This document shows positions 8,485-17,401 of a stretch of 64,000 nucleotides of DNA, one piece after another; positions within the stretch are counted from its first letter, which is position 1, and each line of letters begins with the position of its first letter. The notes under the pieces were generated by a model. That model made no database searches and was not told the DNA's origin. It worked only from the letters and a program-made list of their open reading frames with translations. Where the stretch lies: contig NZ_JAJUXI010000014.1 in NCBI RefSeq assembly GCF_021390515.1, positions 151,978 through 215,977 on the forward strand. The letters are read 5' to 3'. The stretch comes from Dyadobacter sp. CY326. Lineage in GTDB: Bacteria; Bacteroidota; Bacteroidia; Cytophagales; Spirosomataceae. The position numbers and the translations under genes were made by a program.

Positions 8485-9305
8485 TTGGATCGGATCTTAA
8501 ATTCAGCGGTCAGGTTGCTATTGTAACCGGTTCCAGTTCAGGGATAGGAAAAGCTTGCGCAATTTACCTTGCAGAGCTTGGTGCGCAGGTCGTGGTTAAT
8601 TACAGCTCGAATCAGGAAGAAGGTGAAAATACACTGAACGAGATCTTGTCGAAAGGTGGCGATGCGATTTTGGTGAAAGCTGATGTCAGTAATGAGGAAG
8701 AAGTTAAAGCGCTTTTTAACGAAACACTCAGCAAATACGGACGGCTTGATATTTTGGTGAGCAATGCCGGTCTTCAAAAAGATTCTTCATTTTTAGAAAT
8801 GACTTTGCAACAATGGCAAAAGGTCATTGATGTCAATTTAACTGGTCAATTCCTGGCTTGCCGGGAAGCAGCGAGGCAATTTGTTGCACAGGAAAAAGAC
8901 AGAACGGATGTCAACCACAGCGAATTGTCAATCGGAAAGATCATTTTAATGAGTTCCGTGCACGATGTGATTCCCTGGGCAGGTCACGTAAATTATGCTG
9001 CTTCAAAAGGAGGCATCATGATGTTCATGAAATCGATTTCTCAGGAACTTGCACCGCATAAAATTCGTGTAAATTCAGTAAGTCCGGGAGCGATTAAAAC
9101 TTCGATTAACAAGGAAGTTTGGTCAGATCCGGATAAATACAAAGGCTTACTGCAATTGATCCCTTATAAAAGAATTGGAACACCGCTTGATGTAGCAAAA
9201 GCTGTTGCATGGCTGGCGTCGGACGACTCGGATTATGTAAATGGCGAAACGCTCTACATTGATGGCGGAATGACCCTCTACCCGGAATTCGCAGATAACG
9301 GTTAA
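8481..9305 (+). CDS. Short-chain dehydrogenase, glucose 1-dehydrogenase-like
   Basis: A classical SDR oxidoreductase of 274 residues. The Rossmann nucleotide motif TGSSSGIG is at 16-23, NAG at 95-97, Ser158/Ser159 in the active site, and the YxxxK pair is Tyr172/Lys176 (YAASK). The segment VNSVSPGAIKT and the C-terminal DGGMTLYP resemble Bacillus-type glucose 1-dehydrogenase, which oxidises beta-D-glucose to gluconolactone with NAD(P). The substrate is an inference: SDR specificity cannot be read reliably from sequence. It overlaps the 71-residue gene by four bases and ends just before a long convergent terminator. Confidence 0.88.
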   Translation: MIGSDLKFSGQVAIVTGSSSGIGKACAIYLAELGAQVVVNYSSNQEEGENTLNEILSKGGDAILVKADVSNEEEVKALFNETLSKYGRLDILVSNAGLQKDSSFLEMTLQQWQKVIDVNLTGQFLACREAARQFVAQEKDRTDVNHSELSIGKIILMSSVHDVIPWAGHVNYAASKGGIMMFMKSISQELAPHKIRVNSVSPGAIKTSINKEVWSDPDKYKGLLQLIPYKRIGTPLDVAKAVAWLASDDSDYVNGETLYIDGGMTLYPEFADNG

Positions 9306-9326
9306 TGTTAAATTATGCTTCATCAT

Positions 9327-9372
9327 AAAATGCGAAAAGCGCCGAACATTGATTCGGTGCTTTTCGCATTTT
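9327..9372. terminator. Bidirectional terminator between convergent genes
   Basis: AAAATGCGAAAAGCGCCGAA (9327-9346) and the arm at 9353-9372 pair over 20 bp with one G-U pair and a CATTGA loop. Both strands end in a T run, so it can serve the dehydrogenase (+) and the esterase/peptidase (-). Confidence 0.88.
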
Positions 9373-9385
9373 ACATGAATTGACA

Positions 9386-11845
9386 TTATTCGTTGTTTAC
9401 AAACTCGCCTTTTTCCACAGACCAGTCATTGCCAAAGAAGCCAGCCATTTTCACTTCCTTAACGCCCTCTTTCAGCATATCCATCGAGAAAATCATTAGG
9501 TCCGGAAAACCGCTTCCGCCGCTGAAATACTGGTTTGCATTGGCCGCCTGAAATCCTTTTTTACTCGTTCCCGTGATAACGGCAACCGAAGCGATGTCGC
9601 TGTCTGCCCTCGGCCACACGAAATACGCAGCCAAATCACCGGAGAATTGCTTGTTGCCCACATTAATCTTCCCCTTGCTCACGTCTACCGGACAATCCTT
9701 CAAAAGCACTTCCCAAGCTGCATTTGTGTCCTTATTTCCATACAAGATCACGCCGCGGTCTTTGTAATTAGCGGGTGAAAAGTCCTTGTCTGCAACAATG
9801 TCAACTGCGCCATTGCCGCGATAATACCAGGATTCGGCGTCAAATTTAGCTTTCTCCAAAGCCCATCCCGCTTCTTCCTTGCTGCCACCGGTTCCATACA
9901 CAAACACCACTCTATTTCTGAATGGGTCTTTAAGCGTTCCATTTCTCAAAACGCCTTTGTGCTTTTTCGAAGGCGTCTCGGTCATTTTCCAGCCGTTATC
10001 CTTGGTTAAAAAAATCGTCTCGTTTGCAGCCTTTACCTGATAATCGATTGAGCCTAGGCTGTCTAATATAATTTTAACATTGGCCCCAACCGGGAATGCG
10101 CCCAGATCCAATCCTAACAATGCGACATTATTCGTCGTTCCACTGATTTTGTTATCCTTTTTATTCAACGCCAATTGCACCCGACTGTATTTTAGCGCGC
10201 TTATTTGCTGGTGAATCGTCGCCCAACGCATTTTTGATGAGATTCCCGGGTTCGCCGTTGTAAAATCTATCGCATTCACAGCCGTGTCTTTCGGAATGGA
10301 ATGCCAGCTGAAAAAATTGAAGATCGGTGGCCAGTCTACGCTGATGTCGCCATACCAATGTTCGCCGCCAATGTGCTCATAGTAACTGAAATCACGATGA
10401 AATTTGCTGAGGATCTCACGCATTTGTCTCGCATACGTCACAGGGACAGTCTTATCCGCATCTCCATGAGCAATATATATGCCCAGGTTTTTGTAATTCG
10501 AAGTCAGCGCTAAAACATTGCTTGGGTTGCTCGCTCTGAGCAAAATAGCCTCAACGGGTGAACCTGCACTATCCGGAATGACGCCGTCATGCGAGCCATA
10601 GGAAGACAGTGTCGGATAACCAGCAGACGGAGCAATTGCTGCCCATTTCTCAGGATAAGTTGCACCCAAAAACCAGGTTCCGTGACCACCCATAGAGTGG
10701 CCGGTTAGGTAAATTTTGGCAGGATCGGGATTAAATTTTTTTTTGGCTATCTCCAACACTTCCAATGCATCCATCCTGCCCCAGTCTTCCCAGTTAAAAC
10801 CGCGAGGACGCCTGTTCGTTGGCGCAACCACAACACCCCAATCTTTCGGCTTGTAAGCACGTGCCTGACTGATTGCCTGCACCTCAGCGCCATGCACCGA
10901 GAAAAACAATGCAGGCTGTTCTTTTGAATCCGATTTTAATTGCGGAGAAACTCCATAATATTGAACACTGCCGTCAAGATCACTGATAAAAGTGCGGCTG
11001 TATTGTTTGTTTTCTTCAACAACCTGAATGCTAACTGTCTTTTGATCAATGGCTTTGCCACCTTGCATTAAAGTAACTGCAACATCATGCTTACCCACTT
11101 GCTGTCCCGAACCATTCACAACGAACCCGACTTTCCGCAAAGCCATTGCCTGCACAGCCGGAATGTTCGTGCTCACTTCTTTGCCTGAAACAATTCCTTT
11201 TATTTGCAAACCTGACAATGATTTCGGTCCTGTGTTCGCGATTACCAAGCCGATCCAAAGCGAATCATTTTTAAGGCTGGGCACGACATCCGGCATTGTG
11301 ATGTCCTTCGTGTCCATAAATACAGGCTTTTCAGGAAATGTCAAATTAGCGGTTATGCCGCCAAATCGTCCAAAGCGCGCAACCCGGGCATAAATTTCAT
11401 TCGTCCCTTTCTTTAACCGAACCGGAAGATTCATCCAGCCATAGCGATACATATCACCGCCGCGAGGCACGCCATTGAAGAAAAGCATATCATGTCCCGC
11501 AACCGTCAGGATTGCTGTTTGCTCCTTGTCCGATTGATAGGTTAGGTAAACATAGCCGTTGGAAAAGGAATCACCACGCAGTCTGTGAGTCGAATCTGCC
11601 TTGACTGTCCGCCATTTGACCTCTTCGCCTTTGGCAGTTTTAGTTAAAGTATTTCCGTCTTGCGGCTTTAACAAAGTGCCGTTATATAGTTGATAGGCAA
11701 GCTGATCCGTATATAATGCTTCGCGGCCATATTGGTGGCATGGGCCGACGCCAAGCCCTTCCTCAAAATGGAAAATCTTCTGGGCGCTGGCATTACTTAA
11801 GACAGTAAGGAGTGAAAACAAAGTAAAAATGAAATGCTTCATCAA
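9386..11845 (-). CDS. Secreted alpha/beta-hydrolase, prolyl-oligopeptidase-like
   Basis: Predicted exported hydrolase of 819 residues. A signal peptide (MKHFIFTLFSLLTVLSNASA, about 2-21) is followed by beta-sandwich regions (about 25-280), then an alpha/beta-hydrolase core. The nucleophile is Ser384 in LTGHSMGGHGT. The likely acid is the Asp of AHGDADKTVPV and the base the His of GGEHWYG. A further C-terminal domain (about 560-819) has no motif I can name. Related proteins are annotated as prolyl oligopeptidase family or carboxylesterase/phospholipase. Whether it cleaves peptides or sugar esters cannot be decided here. The first Met of MMKHF is annotated; the second is equally possible. Confidence 0.85.
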   Translation of the reverse strand: MMKHFIFTLFSLLTVLSNASAQKIFHFEEGLGVGPCHQYGREALYTDQLAYQLYNGTLLKPQDGNTLTKTAKGEEVKWRTVKADSTHRLRGDSFSNGYVYLTYQSDKEQTAILTVAGHDMLFFNGVPRGGDMYRYGWMNLPVRLKKGTNEIYARVARFGRFGGITANLTFPEKPVFMDTKDITMPDVVPSLKNDSLWIGLVIANTGPKSLSGLQIKGIVSGKEVSTNIPAVQAMALRKVGFVVNGSGQQVGKHDVAVTLMQGGKAIDQKTVSIQVVEENKQYSRTFISDLDGSVQYYGVSPQLKSDSKEQPALFFSVHGAEVQAISQARAYKPKDWGVVVAPTNRRPRGFNWEDWGRMDALEVLEIAKKKFNPDPAKIYLTGHSMGGHGTWFLGATYPEKWAAIAPSAGYPTLSSYGSHDGVIPDSAGSPVEAILLRASNPSNVLALTSNYKNLGIYIAHGDADKTVPVTYARQMREILSKFHRDFSYYEHIGGEHWYGDISVDWPPIFNFFSWHSIPKDTAVNAIDFTTANPGISSKMRWATIHQQISALKYSRVQLALNKKDNKISGTTNNVALLGLDLGAFPVGANVKIILDSLGSIDYQVKAANETIFLTKDNGWKMTETPSKKHKGVLRNGTLKDPFRNRVVFVYGTGGSKEEAGWALEKAKFDAESWYYRGNGAVDIVADKDFSPANYKDRGVILYGNKDTNAAWEVLLKDCPVDVSKGKINVGNKQFSGDLAAYFVWPRADSDIASVAVITGTSKKGFQAANANQYFSGGSGFPDLMIFSMDMLKEGVKEVKMAGFFGNDWSVEKGEFVNNE

Positions 11846-11976
11846 TAGGTCAGGAGTTTTATGATTTCTAAAATTATTAAAAAAACTTATGAATACTAGC
11901 CGATATATTGAAATAGCTAAATATCAATTTGATGTAAGAAATACACCTTATTTAACACGTGACTGTGTAAACGCAT

Positions 11977-11984
11977 TATTTTTG
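11977..11984 (+). promoter_or_regulatory. Putative promoter element for the VanZ-like gene
   Basis: TATTTTTG at 11977-11984 matches TAnnTTTG. Transcription would start near 11991, giving a 15-base leader before the ATG at 12006. This argues against the longer reading frame beginning at 11889, whose start would lie upstream of the promoter. Confidence 0.45.
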
Positions 11985-12005
11985 CAAAAACAAGCTGCGG
12001 CCATT

Positions 12006-12392
12006 ATGATTTCAAACACCTTCAAAAGCATCATTCAAGCATTATCCAACAAGCCGTGGATCGCCTGGTTCTGGACATTCCTTATTTTGGTTGCTTGCAC
12101 CTGGCCTGGAAAGGATATTCCCGCTGCACCCGTTGTAGGTTTTGACAAATTTGTCCATTCAAGTCTGTTCACCGTCTGGACAATTCTCTGGATGCTCGCT
12201 TATCCGCAAAAAGCAGCACTATTCGTGCTGCTTGGGATGGCTTATGGGCTGGGATTGGAATTTTACCAACAGCTCCTGCCCTTTGACCGCACATTTGATT
12301 GGTGGGACGCGGTGGCAGATGCTGTTGGTGTGTTAATCGGCTTCGCTTTCAAGTTGCTCGTGATCGATCGCTATCGCCAACGCTTGTATTGA
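12006..12392 (+). CDS. VanZ-like membrane protein
   Basis: A 128-residue integral membrane protein with about four hydrophobic segments. It has features of the VanZ-like family: a first helix WIAWFWTFLILVACTWPG, then GFDKFVHSSLFTVWTILW, a helix with MAYGLGLEFYQQLLPF, and DWWDAVADAVGVLIGF near the end. The conserved K-x-x-H and E/D positions of the family are present. VanZ contributes to low-level teicoplanin resistance in enterococci; most relatives have unknown roles. The start at 12006 is preferred over 11889 because of the promoter at 11977. Its last 22 bases overlap the end of pgi on the other strand. Confidence 0.8.
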   Translation: MISNTFKSIIQALSNKPWIAWFWTFLILVACTWPGKDIPAAPVVGFDKFVHSSLFTVWTILWMLAYPQKAALFVLLGMAYGLGLEFYQQLLPFDRTFDWWDAVADAVGVLIGFAFKLLVIDRYRQRLY

Positions 12393-14020
12393 TTGATCAG
12401 GCCGTTGGTCGAACTGTCGTGGTTCGTTACCGGCCAGTCATTTTGAAGTTCAGGATAAATTTTGTTGGCAAGCTGCTTGCCAAGCTCAACGCCCCATTGG
12501 TCAAAGCTGAAAATATTCCAGATAATGCCTTGCACAAAAATCTTATGCTCATACATGGCAATAAGGCTCCCTAGCGTCTTTGGAGTGATTTTTTTGACCA
12601 AAATAGAATTCGTAGGACGATTGCCGGAGAACACTTTGAACGGTGTTAGAAATTCTATCTCCTCTTTTGACTTCTTTGCAGCGACTAATTCGGCACGAAC
12701 TTCCTCATCCGTTTTGCCATTCATCAAGGCTTCGGTTTGTGCAAAAAAGTTTGATAACAGCATTTTGTGATGTTCGCCGAGTGGATTGTGGCTCACCGCA
12801 GGCGCGATGAAATCGCAAGGGATAAGCTTCGTTCCCTGGTGAATTAACTGGTAAAATGCATGCTGACCGTTCGTTCCCGGCTCGCCCCAAATCACTGGTC
12901 CCGTTTGATAATTAACCGGCTGCCCATCCCGTCCTGTGCTTTTACCATTGCTTTCCATATCGCCTTGCTGGAAATAAGCTGCAAAACGGTGCATATATTG
13001 GTCATAAGGCAAAATGGCCTGTGTTTGCGCGTCGAAGAAATCGTTATACCAAACACCGAGAAGCGCGAGAATAACCGGCATATTCCTTTCGAATTTCGTT
13101 GTGCGGAAATGTTTGTCCATTTCGTGCGCACCGGCCAACAGCTGTTCAAAGTTTTGGAATCCTACAAAACATGCAATTGAAAGTCCAATTGCGGACCACA
13201 ATGAATAACGACCTCCAACCCAATCCCAGAAACCAAACATGTTTTCAGGATCAATGCCAAACTTCTCAACTTCCGACTGATTGGTCGAAATCGCTACAAA
13301 ATGCTTTTTAACGTGCTCTTTGTCAACCGCTTTTTCCAAAAACCATGAACGCGCGCTGTGCGCATTGGTCATGGTTTCCTGTGTTGTAAAAGTTTTTGAC
13401 GCGATCATAAAAAGCGTCGTTTCAGGATTCAGAGACTTAATGGTTTCCGCGATGTGCGTGCCATCAACATTTGACACAAAATGCACATTAAGCCCTGCTT
13501 TCCCGTAAGCTTTCAATGCTTCCGTAACCATCACCGGACCCAAATCGCTTCCTCCAATTCCGATGTTCACAATATCCGTGATCTCTTTTCCAGAAAAACC
13601 CTTCCAGCTTCCCGACCTAACCTTTCCAGAAAAGTCCTTCATCTTGGCTAAAACAGCATTTACATCCGGCATCACGTCTTTTCCATCCGACAAAATCGGT
13701 TCGTTTGAACGGTTACGCAATGCAACGTGCAACACTGAACGTCCCTCCGTCGCATTGATTTTCTCACCCGTAAACATCTGCTCAATGGCGTCCGCTAGTC
13801 CTGCCTCTTCGGCAAGCTGCACCAAATAAGCGCGTGTGCGGGTTGTTATGCGGTTTTTGGAATAATCCAGCAGAATGTCGCCAAACCGGATGGAGAATTT
13901 CTTATGGCGGTCAGCATCTTCTTCAAAAAACGATTTCAGATGTTTCTGAGATATGGTTTTGTGATGCGTTTTCAGCTTTTTATAAGCCGACAATTGATCA
14001 AAGGGCACGGTTTTGAGCAT
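12371..14020 (-). CDS. pgi: Glucose-6-phosphate isomerase
   Basis: Interconverts glucose 6-phosphate and fructose 6-phosphate. The 549 residues equal the E. coli enzyme's length, with signatures FGFWDWVGGRYSLWSAIG and PVIWGEPGTNGQHAFYQLIH and the sugar-phosphate loop IGIGGSDLGP. The ATG at 14020 (MLKTVPFDQLSAYKKL) is chosen. The frame stays open to 14197, but that extension has no family similarity and would overlap the preceding gene. A putative promoter (TATTTTTG on the minus strand, 14088-14095) and an 11-bp inverted repeat lie in the leader. The final codons overlap the VanZ-like gene antiparallel. With the nearby glycogen synthase and glycogen debranching genes it fits central carbohydrate storage. 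Confidence 0.96.
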   Translation of the reverse strand: MLKTVPFDQLSAYKKLKTHHKTISQKHLKSFFEEDADRHKKFSIRFGDILLDYSKNRITTRTRAYLVQLAEEAGLADAIEQMFTGEKINATEGRSVLHVALRNRSNEPILSDGKDVMPDVNAVLAKMKDFSGKVRSGSWKGFSGKEITDIVNIGIGGSDLGPVMVTEALKAYGKAGLNVHFVSNVDGTHIAETIKSLNPETTLFMIASKTFTTQETMTNAHSARSWFLEKAVDKEHVKKHFVAISTNQSEVEKFGIDPENMFGFWDWVGGRYSLWSAIGLSIACFVGFQNFEQLLAGAHEMDKHFRTTKFERNMPVILALLGVWYNDFFDAQTQAILPYDQYMHRFAAYFQQGDMESNGKSTGRDGQPVNYQTGPVIWGEPGTNGQHAFYQLIHQGTKLIPCDFIAPAVSHNPLGEHHKMLLSNFFAQTEALMNGKTDEEVRAELVAAKKSKEEIEFLTPFKVFSGNRPTNSILVKKITPKTLGSLIAMYEHKIFVQGIIWNIFSFDQWGVELGKQLANKIYPELQNDWPVTNHDSSTNGLINQYKRWR

Positions 14021-14046
14021 TATCTTATGCGTTTTGTATGGATTAT

Positions 14047-14076
14047 ACCTCAAAACCGATGAAGTGGTTTTGAGGT
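14047..14076. repeat. Perfect 11-bp inverted repeat in the pgi leader
   Basis: ACCTCAAAACC (14047-14057) and GGTTTTGAGGT (14066-14076) are exact reverse complements around an 8-base spacer. It lies 27 bases before the pgi start, downstream of a minus-strand TAnnTTTG match at 14088-14095. It has no T run after it on the minus strand, so an operator or leader hairpin is likelier than a terminator. Confidence 0.5.
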
Positions 14077-14127
14077 TCGTTTGAATGCAAAAATATGATT
14101 TTTGAGGTCTCACTTGACACCCATTTC

Positions 14128-15333
14128 TCAAATCTTGAGTCTTATGCCAATGCGGTTTAACAATCCGGTTACGAAGATCACAAGCAATGCGAAGCAAAAA
14201 GACTTCGCTAAACCGACAATGCCGGTTCGTAGAAATTCGGGTAAACTGAAATTGACAAGCGCCAGAACGGCATACCAGATGTAAGGCACGAGATAGCAGG
14301 TTAATGTCGCCGTTCCGGCAGGTTTAATGACTGATGCCCAGCTTTTTATCTTTTTTAAATCAACCAGCCAAAACAGGAATGCAAAAGCGATGAACGCAAT
14401 TCCGCTACAAATCCCAACCCAGGCCGGCGTTGCCCTGATCTTGGAGATTCCCCAAAACGGCCGGACGCCAAAACCATAGGCCAGACAAACCACGCCGAGA
14501 ATCGCTAATATCAATAAATAAGTGGTCGTGATGCCGTTTTTTTTGCTGTAAAGTCTGTAAGTGACCGATGCAACAACGCCGCCCATGGTGAAAGCCGGCA
14601 TCGATCCGCTTCCTACAATCCACACATATTCTTTGACCGGATCTAAAAATGAAAGCATTCCGGCAAATTCGGCGGCGTTAAACAGGATGAAAAACAACCA
14701 CCCAATTACATTTAGTGCAATGCTGTCTTTGGCGAAAAAATAAACGAGCGCGCACAGCAGATACGCCCAGCCGATCAGACCGAGGATGCCATACCAATGC
14801 GTTTCCATGCCCGAAGGATTCGCAGCGTCACCGCCTCTGTAAATGTATGCCAGACCAATGAGCAGCAAATAACCCAAAGCTTTTAATCCTATGAAAAGTG
14901 GCTTTTTATCCGGGTTAGCAGGATACACATTCCAAATCAGGAAAAAAGCAACGACCATCCCGATCTCCCAAATGTATTTGCTGACCACCATCGCCGAGCT
15001 CGCAGCATTTTCCAGATTAACGATAAAAATGCCCATTAAAAGCAAGGCAAACGTCCGCTCGGCAATGTGAAAGAGAATGGTTGCGTTGCTATCCCCTTTC
15101 GACCGCCGGTTGGCGATGGCAAAAGGAATGGACAGGCCGACAATGAACAGGAAAACGGGGAATACGACATCGGAAAGGCCCATTGCATCGTCGGGTCCTT
15201 TGCTGTGTTCCATCCATTCGGGAACGCCTTTCAGCGTCCAGAAATCGTTGACAAAAATCATGATTAACATGGTGACGGCCCGAAAAATATCGATCGAGTC
15301 GAGGCGCAGTGAGGCGGGTTTTAAATTTTGCAT
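14128..15333 (-). CDS. Multi-pass membrane protein, HGSNAT/DUF5009-like acyltransferase
   Basis: A 401-residue protein with about ten hydrophobic segments. The N-terminal region reads RLDSIDIFRAVTMLIMIFVN, then GLSDVVFPVFLFIVGLSIPFA. That is the start of the heparan-alpha-glucosaminide N-acetyltransferase/DUF5009 superfamily, which moves acetyl groups across membranes to sugars. In bacteria the acceptor is generally unknown; cell-wall or exported glycans are plausible. Its stop is 107 bases ahead of the pgi start, and a pgi promoter lies in that gap, so the two may be separate transcripts. The start is the first ATG of the frame, followed directly by the family N terminus. Confidence 0.85.
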   Translation of the reverse strand: MQNLKPASLRLDSIDIFRAVTMLIMIFVNDFWTLKGVPEWMEHSKGPDDAMGLSDVVFPVFLFIVGLSIPFAIANRRSKGDSNATILFHIAERTFALLLMGIFIVNLENAASSAMVVSKYIWEIGMVVAFFLIWNVYPANPDKKPLFIGLKALGYLLLIGLAYIYRGGDAANPSGMETHWYGILGLIGWAYLLCALVYFFAKDSIALNVIGWLFFILFNAAEFAGMLSFLDPVKEYVWIVGSGSMPAFTMGGVVASVTYRLYSKKNGITTTYLLILAILGVVCLAYGFGVRPFWGISKIRATPAWVGICSGIAFIAFAFLFWLVDLKKIKSWASVIKPAGTATLTCYLVPYIWYAVLALVNFSLPEFLRTGIVGLAKSFCFALLVIFVTGLLNRIGIRLKI

Positions 15334-15534
15334 TTAGGTTTAGGAAGTGAGATTTCAGGAACCTAAGATAGTGCAATTACTGGATTTGGCGGAAAGCTTT
15401 TTCTTCGACGAAACGGCTCACCAGGCGTTTTAGCGGTTTTACCATCTGATTTTTCTTGTTAGCACATTCAAATCACTTGCAACTTGTTTATGTAATTAAT
15501 TTTAATTGAAATATCCTACTTACCCTCTATCATT
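15334..15534. other. Divergent intergenic region, 201 bases
   Basis: It separates the membrane acyltransferase (-) from glycogen synthase (+). No open gene. The plus strand has an A/T-rich stretch with TTG elements (about 15478-15515), but only imperfect matches to TAnnTTTG. No convincing hairpin. Confidence 0.4.
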
Positions 15535-17349
15535 TTGAAACCGGACACGCTTCTATTTGAGATTGCCTGGGAAGTCTGTAACCAGATTGGAGGGATATTT
15601 ACATACATCAGGTCCAAAGTGCCCACGATGACGGACACTTACGGCGACAATTATTTTCTCATCGGACCTTACATTCCCGAAAAAGCAAAGTTGGACTTCA
15701 GGCCGATCTGCGAGCTCGACGAGTCACCGCTCTCTAAATCCATCACCTATATCCGAAGTCTCGGCATTGAAATCCATTTCGGTTACTGGCTGCTTGAAGA
15801 GGCGCGGCCAAAGGTTATTTTGATCAATCCGAGTATATCAAAAGCGTTGTTAGATCATGCAAAAACGACATTGTGGCAACATTATCAAATTTCAACAATC
15901 AACAGTGAACCCTTACTGGATCAAGTGATTGGCTTCGGCGAAGTCGCACAATTGCTTCTTACTCGCTTGACGGAGGAAATGAGTGTGAATCAAGACGTTA
16001 TCGTGCATTATCATGAGTGGATGTCGGCCTCCGCGCTGCCGGAATTGGTCCGTCAGCGTGTTCGCATTGCAACGGTTTTCACCACACACGCCACGTTGCT
16101 GGGCCGCTATTTGGCACCGAATGAGCCCAATTATTTTGCGAGATTACATTCATTTTCTTGGCAAGAGAAGGCTCGCGAATATGGCATTGAAGTGCAAGCG
16201 ATGATTGAACGGAATGCTGCAAAATATGCTAATGTGCTGACAACGAACAGTCTGCAAACGGCCGCGGAGTGTGAAGTTTTCCTCGGCCGAATGCCCGACA
16301 GCATCGTTCATAGCGGCATTCATCGCAAGCCGGGCGTTGGTCATGAGGTTTTTGAACAACATTTGATAAATCGGAACAAGATTGATGCATTTGTCAAAGC
16401 ACTTTTTTCACCCAGTTATCAGATCAAAACTGAAAAAACACTTTATTTTTTCACCTCTGGTCGGTTCGAATTTTGTAACAAAGGCTTTGATATCACGCTG
16501 CAAGCCATTGCCAGACTCAACGAAGCGCTCGTTCAACGCAACGCAGACATTACAATCGTGCTTTTTGTGATTTCGAAGGAGCCTTATCATCATGTAAAAC
16601 CTGATGTTTTAGAAGCCAGACAGCGTTTTCAGGAGCTGGAAAAAATTTGCAAAAGGATCAGCACAAAGCTTGGCCCTAGAATTTACGCCAATGTAACCGG
16701 CTCAGCCGGACACAGATTGCCTGACCTCAATAAGCTCATCGACGATGAATTACGCGTAACCTGGCGACAAGCTTTGGCAAATTTCAAGCGCAATGGCCTG
16801 CCTCCAATCACGATGCATCAGCTGATTGGTCGCGATGAAATTCTTGAATTTTGTCAGCAAGCCGAATTGCATAACCGCGCCGAAGATCGTGTAAAGGTTG
16901 TTTATCATCCCGATTTTATCGAGCGCGCGACTTCGTTATTTTCAATGGATTATCTCGAATTCGTGAGAGGCTGTCACCTCGGCGTTTTCCCGTCGCTTTA
17001 CGAACCCTGGGGTTACGCGCCCATGGAAACCGTTTTGCAAGGAACGCCCATCATTACCAGCGATGTGTCAGGATTTGGCCGTTTTGCAACCGAGGCCAAC
17101 GGCGCATTGCAAAATAGTGAAGTGAAGCTTGTCAAGCGCCGCGAAAAATCATCAGCAGAAGCCATCATCCAGCTAACCGAGATCTTCACTGAATTTGTCG
17201 AAGAATACGAAAACGAACAATACATCCCCCGCGCCACCCTACCCAAATCAGTCCTCGACTCCCTCTGCTGGTCCGAGCTGCAACGCCGCGACCAAGAAAA
17301 TTACAAGCTGGCGCTAATAAGGCACCAGCCTGTTGCAGGGTTGTATTGA
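15535..17349 (+). CDS. Eukaryotic-type (GT3) glycogen synthase
   Basis: Transfers glucose from UDP-glucose to growing alpha-1,4 glucan. The 604 residues open with LLFEIAWEVCNQIGGIFTYI, the N-terminal nucleotide-sugar loop of animal and fungal glycogen synthases, not bacterial GlgA (GT5). Further GT3 features are the HYHEWM segment (about 160), FTTHATLLGRYL, FTSGRFEFCNKGFD and the C-terminal acceptor motif VFPSLYEPWGYAPMETV, with the catalytic Glu. No ATG precedes the conserved N terminus: the frame runs back to a stop at 15493 with no ATG. TTG at 15535 is therefore the likely start, with ATT at 15532 as the alternative. GT3 enzymes in Bacteroidota are known. It complements glgX at 34-36 kb. 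Confidence 0.9.
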   Translation: MKPDTLLFEIAWEVCNQIGGIFTYIRSKVPTMTDTYGDNYFLIGPYIPEKAKLDFRPICELDESPLSKSITYIRSLGIEIHFGYWLLEEARPKVILINPSISKALLDHAKTTLWQHYQISTINSEPLLDQVIGFGEVAQLLLTRLTEEMSVNQDVIVHYHEWMSASALPELVRQRVRIATVFTTHATLLGRYLAPNEPNYFARLHSFSWQEKAREYGIEVQAMIERNAAKYANVLTTNSLQTAAECEVFLGRMPDSIVHSGIHRKPGVGHEVFEQHLINRNKIDAFVKALFSPSYQIKTEKTLYFFTSGRFEFCNKGFDITLQAIARLNEALVQRNADITIVLFVISKEPYHHVKPDVLEARQRFQELEKICKRISTKLGPRIYANVTGSAGHRLPDLNKLIDDELRVTWRQALANFKRNGLPPITMHQLIGRDEILEFCQQAELHNRAEDRVKVVYHPDFIERATSLFSMDYLEFVRGCHLGVFPSLYEPWGYAPMETVLQGTPIITSDVSGFGRFATEANGALQNSEVKLVKRREKSSAEAIIQLTEIFTEFVEEYENEQYIPRATLPKSVLDSLCWSELQRRDQENYKLALIRHQPVAGLY

Positions 17350-17366
17350 AAACTATCTCAAGAATT

Positions 17367-17395
17367 TTGCTTTTAAGTAAAAACAATTACATTTG
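17367..17395 (+). promoter_or_regulatory. Strong Bacteroidota promoter match with no gene behind it
   Basis: TTG at 17367-17369 (in TTTTG) and TACATTTG at 17388-17395 are separated by 18 bases, close to the consensus. The only thing downstream on this strand is the hairpin at 17423-17458, which suggests a short non-coding transcript. Confidence 0.5.
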
Positions 17396-17401
17396 TCATG
17401 G

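Noticed and set aside
14021..14197. N-terminal extension of glucose-6-phosphate isomerase
   Set aside because: The extra 59 residues have no homology, overlap the preceding gene's end and contain the promoter element and inverted repeat; the protein from 14020 has exactly the normal length.
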